Shown here one piece after another: positions 58,813-64,000 of a DNA stretch of 64,000 nucleotides (position 1 is the stretch's first letter; every line of letters begins with the position of its first letter). The DNA lies in assembly GCA_002437905.1 (NCBI GenBank), contig DJRT01000011.1, forward strand, positions 1-64,000, in the 5' to 3' direction. This DNA comes from Ruminococcaceae bacterium UBA6353. Lineage in GTDB: Bacteria > Bacillota > Clostridia > Oscillospirales > Acutalibacteraceae. The notes beneath the pieces were generated by a model. The model did not search any database. It was not told where the DNA came from and worked only from the letters and a program-made list of their open reading frames with translations. A program made the translations under genes and the position numbers.

Positions 58813-61800
58813 CAGTACCACATTTTCTTCGCCCAGCAGGCGGGTCAACTCCTCCAGCAGGATGGACTGCGGATCAACCCACCAGCTTTGCGGCGCCCGT
58901 ACCATACGGCCGGTATCGGCAAAGCGGATGTATACCGGCAGCGGCCCCTCAAATACCCGCAGCAGGCAGTGGGCGTGGCGGTAGATCTCGCCGCTTTCGG
59001 CCGGCAGGCGCAGGAACAGGCCGGTGCGGCCGCCGGTGTGCTCCCCATGGGGGGCATTGGGTGCCGGCTGCTGTGCGGCAGCCTGTGTGGGGGGCAGCTG
59101 CTCCGGTACGGGGTCTATCCGGTCGCCGATCAGCTTTGGCTCCCCCTCCTCCGGGATATCCAGCCGCCCCTGCACCAATACGACCTGCCCCGGCTGCAGC
59201 AGACCCTCCGCCTGTGCCAGCAGCTTGGGAAAGGCAATCATCTCAATGGCGCCGTACAGATCCTCCAGCTGGATATAGGCCATGCGGGCGCCGCTTTTGG
59301 TCATCTGGGTGCGCACAGTGCCCACCATGCACAGCAGGCGCAGCCCGGCGCCGTCCTCATAGCGGTCGCTGTTTTCCTCTACTGCGGCCAGCACCCGATC
59401 CAGCCGGTCGGCACGCAGCGCTTTATAGTGCTCCCTGTACGGGCTGAGCGGGTGGCCGGTCAGGTACAGCCCGGTCGCCTCCTTTTCCATCTGCAGCAGT
59501 TCGGCATAGGGCAGCTCCGGCACATCCGGTATGGGCACCGGGGTCTCCCCGGCGCTTTCGGCCGTATCGAAGAAGCCCACCTGTCCCTCCACGGCGCGGT
59601 GGTTCTGGTTGTCCAGCTGATCCATGGTCAGCGGCGCTATGCGCAGCATCTGGCAGCGGTTGAGCCCCAGACCGTCCAGTGCACCGCAGTGAATGAGGCT
59701 GTCCAGCCCGCGGCGGTTGAATTCCCGGCTGGCGCTCAGCCGCTTGCAGAAGCTGTAAAAGCCGGTGAATGGGCCGCTCATCTCCCGCTCACGCACCAGC
59801 GCGTCAATAAAGCCGCGGCCGATATTCTTCACGGCCAGCAGACCAAAGCGGATATGATCGCCGGACACGCGGAAGTCCGCGCCGCTCTCGTTGACCGAGG
59901 GCGGCAGAACCCGGATGCCCATGCGCTCACATTCCCGGATATAGGTGATGACCTTGCTGCTGCCGAATACGCTGGTCAGCAGGGCGGCCATATATTCCTT
60001 CGGGTACAGGCACTTGAGGTAGGCGGTCTGATAGGCTACCAGTGCATAGGCGGCGGCGTGGGATTTGTTAAAGGCGTAGGAGGCGAAAGAGGCCATCTCA
60101 TCAAAGATGGCACTGGCGGTTTGCTCCGGTACGCCGCGGCGCACGCAGCCCTCCACCTGCACGGCACCCTGTTCATCGGTCAGGCCGTGGATAAAGATTT
60201 CCCGCTCCTGCGCCATCACATCGTGCTTTTTCTTGGCCATGGCGCGGCGCACCACATCGGCGCGGCCAAAGGAATAGCCCGCCAGCTCCCGGAAGATCTG
60301 CATCACCTGTTCCTGATAGACGATGCAGCCATAGGTGACCCGCAGGATTGGTTCCAGCAGGGGATGGGCATAGTGCACCCGGTCGGGGTGGCGGCTGTTT
60401 TCGATATAGCGGGGGATGGAGTCCATCGGGCCGGGGCGGTAGAGGGAGATCACGGCGATCAGATCCTCAAAGCGGGTAGGGCGCAGCTGCATCAGCACCC
60501 GTTTCAGGCCGCCGGACTCCATCTGAAAGACGCCGTCGCTCTGCCCGGCAGACAGCATAGCGTAAACCCGCGTTTCATCCAGCGGCAGGGCGGCAACGGC
60601 AAAGTCCGGCGTATGCTGCCGGATCATCCGCTCGGCGTCGGCGATCACCGTCAGGTTGCGCAGACCGAGAAAATCCATCTTGAGGATGCCCAGCAGCTCC
60701 AGATCATGCATGGGATACTGGGTAGCCACGGCATCGTGGTTCATGCACAGCGGCACATAGTCGCTGACCGGCCGGGGGGCGATCACCACGCCGGCCGCGT
60801 GGGTAGAGGCATTGCGCGGCATTCCCTCCACCCGTTTGGCCATGGCCATCAGCCGGCCGATCTGCGGGTCGCTTTCGGTCAGCTCCCGCAGGCGCGGGAC
60901 GGTGCGCAGTGCCTCATCCAGGGTGATATTGAGTGCCCGCGGCACCAGCTTGGCCACCTTATCGGCGGTGGTATAGGGCAGCGCCATGGCGCGCGCCACA
61001 TCCCGCACGGCGGCCCGTGCGGCCATGGTGCCGAAGGTGATGATCTGTGCCACCCGGTCGGCGCCGTACCGGCGGATGACATAGTCGATCACCTGCTGGC
61101 GTTTTTCGGTACAAAAGTCCACATCAAAATCCGGCATACTGACCCGCTCCGGGTTGAGAAACCGCTCAAACAGCAGGTCGTATTGCAGCGGGTCGATCAT
61201 GGTGATGCCGATGCAATAGGCGCACAGGCTGCCGGCGCCGGAGCCACGGCCGGGGCCGACGGGAATATCGTGGGTTTTGGCGTAGTGCACATAGTCCGCC
61301 ACAATGAGGTAGTAATCGGCGTAGCCCATGCGGCGGATAACATCCAGCTCGTAGTCCAGCCGCCGGGTCGCCGCTTCAGCCGGGTGTTCGCCGTAGATGC
61401 GGTGCATCCCCTCGCGGCAGAGCTGTGCCAGGTAGGCGTCGCTGTCGCCGCCGGGGGCGTCAAAAGCAGGCAGCTTCAGCTCACCGAAGGTCAGCTCCAC
61501 CCGGCAGCGCTCGGCAATGCGTACGGTGTTTTCCAGCGCCTCTGGGTGGGCGGCAAACAGGGCGGCCATCTCATCGCCGGACTTGAGGTAGAATTCCTCG
61601 GTGGGGAAGCACAGGCTGCTTGGCTCCTGCAGGGTGGTGCCGGTCTGGATGCAGCAGAGTACCCGCTGCATCTCGGCATCCTCCTTTTCGATATAGTGCA
61701 CATCATTGGTGCATACCAGCGGGATGCCGGTCTCCTGCGAGAGGCGCAGCATGGCCGGTAATATCTGCTGCTGCTCCTCCAGCCCGTGATCCTGCAGCTC

Positions 61801-62319
61801 CAGGTAGAAATGCTCCGGCCCGAACAGCGCAGCATACCATTCGGCGGTGCGCCGCGCGGCGTCATAGTCGTTCTGCAGCAGGCTCTGCGGGATCTCGCCT
61901 GCCAGGCAGGCGGAAAGGGCGATCAGCCCGGCATGGTGCTTTTCCAGCAGGGCGTGGTCGATGCGCGGCTTGATGTAAAAGCCCTCTGTCCAGGAGGCGG
62001 AGACCAGCTTGATGAGGTTGTGATAGCCCTCTTCGTTTTCGCACAGCAGCAGCAGGTGGTAATAGTGGCTGTCCGGCCCGTGCTGCTTGTCCTGCATGGT
62101 GCGCGGCGCCACATAGACCTCGCAGCCAAGAATGGGACGGATGCCCTGCTTTTTGGCCTCATTGTAGAAATCAATCAGGCCGTACATTACCCCATGGTCG
62201 GTCACCGCCAGCGCGGTCTGCCCCAGCGCCTTGGCGCGTGCCACCAGTGCCGGGATACGGCAGGCGCCGTCCAGCAGGCTGTATTCGGTATGCACATGCA
62301 GGTGGGCAAATGGCTGCAT
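58804..62319 (-). CDS. dnaE: DNA polymerase III alpha subunit (DnaE type)
   Basis: 1171-aa C-family polymerase: N-terminal PHP domain (HLHVHTEYSLLDG), palm with the catalytic PDFDVDF, fingers and a helix-hairpin-helix region, then an OB-fold (MVGTVRTQMTKSGARMAYIQLEDLYGAIEMI). No exonuclease domain, so it is DnaE and not PolC; in Firmicutes DnaE works with PolC on the lagging strand. ATG 62319 has AAGGAGG eight bases upstream. It follows whiA by 19 bp. Confidence 0.97.
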   Translation of the reverse strand: MQPFAHLHVHTEYSLLDGACRIPALVARAKALGQTALAVTDHGVMYGLIDFYNEAKKQGIRPILGCEVYVAPRTMQDKQHGPDSHYYHLLLLCENEEGYHNLIKLVSASWTEGFYIKPRIDHALLEKHHAGLIALSACLAGEIPQSLLQNDYDAARRTAEWYAALFGPEHFYLELQDHGLEEQQQILPAMLRLSQETGIPLVCTNDVHYIEKEDAEMQRVLCCIQTGTTLQEPSSLCFPTEEFYLKSGDEMAALFAAHPEALENTVRIAERCRVELTFGELKLPAFDAPGGDSDAYLAQLCREGMHRIYGEHPAEAATRRLDYELDVIRRMGYADYYLIVADYVHYAKTHDIPVGPGRGSGAGSLCAYCIGITMIDPLQYDLLFERFLNPERVSMPDFDVDFCTEKRQQVIDYVIRRYGADRVAQIITFGTMAARAAVRDVARAMALPYTTADKVAKLVPRALNITLDEALRTVPRLRELTESDPQIGRLMAMAKRVEGMPRNASTHAAGVVIAPRPVSDYVPLCMNHDAVATQYPMHDLELLGILKMDFLGLRNLTVIADAERMIRQHTPDFAVAALPLDETRVYAMLSAGQSDGVFQMESGGLKRVLMQLRPTRFEDLIAVISLYRPGPMDSIPRYIENSRHPDRVHYAHPLLEPILRVTYGCIVYQEQVMQIFRELAGYSFGRADVVRRAMAKKKHDVMAQEREIFIHGLTDEQGAVQVEGCVRRGVPEQTASAIFDEMASFASYAFNKSHAAAYALVAYQTAYLKCLYPKEYMAALLTSVFGSSKVITYIRECERMGIRVLPPSVNESGADFRVSGDHIRFGLLAVKNIGRGFIDALVREREMSGPFTGFYSFCKRLSASREFNRRGLDSLIHCGALDGLGLNRCQMLRIAPLTMDQLDNQNHRAVEGQVGFFDTAESAGETPVPIPDVPELPYAELLQMEKEATGLYLTGHPLSPYREHYKALRADRLDRVLAAVEENSDRYEDGAGLRLLCMVGTVRTQMTKSGARMAYIQLEDLYGAIEMIAFPKLLAQAEGLLQPGQVVLVQGRLDIPEEGEPKLIGDRIDPVPEQLPPTQAAAQQPAPNAPHGEHTGGRTGLFLRLPAESGEIYRHAHCLLRVFEGPLPVYIRFADTGRMVRAPQSWWVDPQSILLEELTRLLGEENVVLKK

Positions 62320-62338
62320 GAGGGCGGCCTCCTTTTCT

Positions 62339-63256
62339 TCAGTGGGTGTTTTCCGGCGGCAGGCGGTCGGCAAAGGCCAGCAGCTTCTGCAGCCGGTGGT
62401 TGACGCCGCTGCGGGTCAGCGGCGGCTGCATGGCTGCACCCAGCTCCCGCAGGGACATATCCGGGTTGTCCAGCCGCAGCCGCGCCAACGCCTGCAGCTC
62501 CTCCGGCAGGGCAGAAAGCCCGCACTGGCGCTCAATGCGCCGTACCGCGGCGGTCTGCACCGCGGCGGCGGCAACGGTTTTGTCGATATTGGCACTGTCG
62601 CAGTTCATGCGGCGGTTGGTCTCGTTGCGGATGCTTTTGATCATCTTCACATTCATCAGCTCCAGCGAGGCACGGGAGGCGCCGAGGTAGGTCAGGCAGT
62701 CCTCAATGCGCTCGCTTTCCTTCAGGTAGACCACATAGGAGCCGCTGCGCCGCACAGATTTGGCCTGGATGCCGACCTCGCGCAGCAGCGCGGTCAGATC
62801 CCGGCTGAGATTGTAGTATGGTACGCTGAATTCCAAATGATAATCGTGCTGCGGATCGGTAATGGCTCCGCAAGCCAAAAAGGCGCCCCGCAGCAAGGCG
62901 CAGGCGCAGTGTTCGCAATCAATATTTGCCCGGTTCAGGCGCACGGAAACATCTCCCACGCTGTGGCCGAAATGCTCCAGGATGCGCTGCCGGTCGTTGG
63001 CATCGGTAAAGCTGCGGGTCTGCAGCAGGGTGCGCCGCCGCACCGTGCCGGCCTGCGGCGGCTGAACGCCGCACACCCGCACCGTCAGCCGGGCATACAG
63101 CTCGGCCACGGCCGGCTGCTCGGTCTGCAGGGAGATCTCCTGCCCGTTGAAGGCGTGACCGAATTCCAGCATACCGTAGGCCTCGGCGGCACGGCAGCAG
63201 GGCTTGTCCGGCAGAATAGCGGCCAGCTCATTTTTCACATCGGCGGAAAAGGACAT
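62339..63256 (-). CDS. whiA: Regulator WhiA
   Basis: 305-aa WhiA: N-terminal degenerate LAGLIDADG homing-endonuclease fold in two repeats (CALLRGAFLACGAITDPQHDYHLEF is the family signature) and a C-terminal HTH (LAALRLDNPDMSLRELGAAM type, about 255-295). In Firmicutes it affects cell division and chromosome segregation. AGGAGG precedes ATG 63256. It lies between rapZ and dnaE, without the usual yvcK. Confidence 0.93.
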   Translation of the reverse strand: MSFSADVKNELAAILPDKPCCRAAEAYGMLEFGHAFNGQEISLQTEQPAVAELYARLTVRVCGVQPPQAGTVRRRTLLQTRSFTDANDRQRILEHFGHSVGDVSVRLNRANIDCEHCACALLRGAFLACGAITDPQHDYHLEFSVPYYNLSRDLTALLREVGIQAKSVRRSGSYVVYLKESERIEDCLTYLGASRASLELMNVKMIKSIRNETNRRMNCDSANIDKTVAAAAVQTAAVRRIERQCGLSALPEELQALARLRLDNPDMSLRELGAAMQPPLTRSGVNHRLQKLLAFADRLPPENTH

Positions 63257-63270
63257 AGTGCTCCTCCTGT

Positions 63271-64000
63271 TCAGGCCTTTTCGATATCCCGGTGGCTGAC
63301 CAGCACGCGGTGCTGTGTGGCACGGATATGCTCGGCCAGTGCCTCGGTGATGGCGACTGAGCGGTGTTTGCCGCCGGTGCAGCCGATGGCAATAACCAGC
63401 TGGGTCTTTCCCTCGCCGGTGTACAGCGGCAGCAGGTAGTCCACCAGTGCGTACAGCCGGTCAAGGAACCCCTGCGTCTCGGCAGGGGTGAGCACAAACT
63501 GCCGCACCTCCGGATCCAGGCCGGTTTTATGCTTCAGTGCCGGCACATAAAAGGGGTTGGGAAAGCAGCGTACATCCAGCATGACATCCGCCTCGGCGGG
63601 AAAACCGTACTTGAAGCCGAAGGAAAGGCAGTGCACGGACATGGCGGCCTCCGGCTTATCCAAAAACAGTGCCTGCACCTGCTGGCGGAGCTGGGAGGTG
63701 CTCAGCCGGCTGGTATCCAGCCGATAATCCGCCCGGTCGGCCAGCGGCTGCAGCAGCCGCCGCTCGGCGGCCAGCGCATCCTCCACGCGGTCGCTCTCTC
63801 CGGCCAGCGGATGGCGGCGGCGGGTCTCCTTGAACCGGCGGCACAGCACCTCATCCGCACAGTCCAGGAACAGGATGCGGCAGGGTTGTCCCTCTGCCTT
63901 CAGGTGCGAAAGGGCCTGCAGCAGGGTCTCAAAATTGGAGCCGCTGCGCACATCTGTGACCAGTGCGACCCGCTGGATCGGCTCGGCGCTGTGGCTGCAC
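63271..64000 (-). CDS. rapZ: RapZ/YvcJ nucleotide-binding protein, N-terminus outside window
   Basis: Partial at the right edge: 243 codons are visible and the frame stays open to 64000 (preceding residues include RVALVTDVRSGSNFETLLQ, as in RapZ). The N-terminal Walker A is outside. Visible are CRILFLDCADEVLCRRFKETRRRHPL and the C-terminal SFGFKYGFPAEADVMLDVRCFPNPF, VLTPAETQGF and AIGCTGGKHRSVAI. It binds GTP; related RapZ guides RNase E-dependent glmS control. It is 14 bp upstream of whiA. Confidence 0.95.
   Translation of the reverse strand, partial: CSHSAEPIQRVALVTDVRSGSNFETLLQALSHLKAEGQPCRILFLDCADEVLCRRFKETRRRHPLAGESDRVEDALAAERRLLQPLADRADYRLDTSRLSTSQLRQQVQALFLDKPEAAMSVHCLSFGFKYGFPAEADVMLDVRCFPNPFYVPALKHKTGLDPEVRQFVLTPAETQGFLDRLYALVDYLLPLYTGEGKTQLVIAIGCTGGKHRSVAITEALAEHIRATQHRVLVSHRDIEKA

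Overview
The window looks like chromosome from a spore-forming, anaerobic Clostridia-type Firmicute, probably in the Oscillospirales/Ruminococcaceae range. Supporting signs are dense GC-rich genes with strong AGGAGG ribosome sites and consensus sigma-A promoters, a spoIIGA-sigE sporulation pair, L-box and THF riboswitches, meso-diaminopimelate dehydrogenase, whiA/rapZ and a PadR-DUF1700-DUF4097 operon. The genus is not established. The first ~6.3 kb is visibly more AT-rich and is an integrated element plus its attachment region.

Region by region. 1-5230: tyrosine integrase, HTH protein and small ORF, then a cargo block with a MerR regulator divergent from a flavodoxin-type reductase, a hydrolase and a lipoprotein. 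5490-6310: intact tRNA-Ser(CGA) followed by three truncated tRNA-Ser 5' halves at ~197 bp spacing and a perfect promoter lying beyond them. 6470-10230: ABC exporter and PadR/DUF1700/DUF4097. 10420-15343 (minus): monooxygenase-like protein, small DMT protein, lysS with an added tRNA-binding domain, greA, ftsZ. 15568-25484: rhamnosidase-like glycosidase, a PriA-N-like membrane protein, MATE, ddh, PIN-like protein, then a small surface-glycan set (glycosyltransferase, flippase, LicD). 25542-28277 (minus): an L-box-controlled amino-acid ABC importer, predicted to be for lysine, whose binding protein is circularly permuted. 28421-34507: YgiQ radical SAM protein, two-component system, MATE, and pnuC behind a structured leader with a terminator. 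34564-41911: accessory regulators and redox enzymes with several readable operators. 41965-42350: tRNA-Lys, tRNA-Glu, 5S rRNA and tRNA-Asn in one cluster. 42594-51278: proS, two cyclophilins, a YkgJ-type protein, a hydrolase, a membrane-anchored MurF-like ligase and ddl. 51422-56133 (minus): folT under a THF riboswitch, and a bPH2-bPH2-DUF2156-tlyA operon. 56339-57909: spoIIGA-sigE with a Spo0A-type promoter. 57944-64000: XRE regulator, small membrane protein, dnaE, whiA and partial rapZ.

Themes: lysine/DAP economy (L-box importer, Ddh, LysRS fusion), wall synthesis (MurF-like, Ddl, FtsZ) and sporulation entry. The strongest candidates for new biology are the tandem tRNA-Ser 5'-half array, the circularly permuted binding protein and the unassigned pnuC leader RNA. 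All functions are read by eye; no database search was run.
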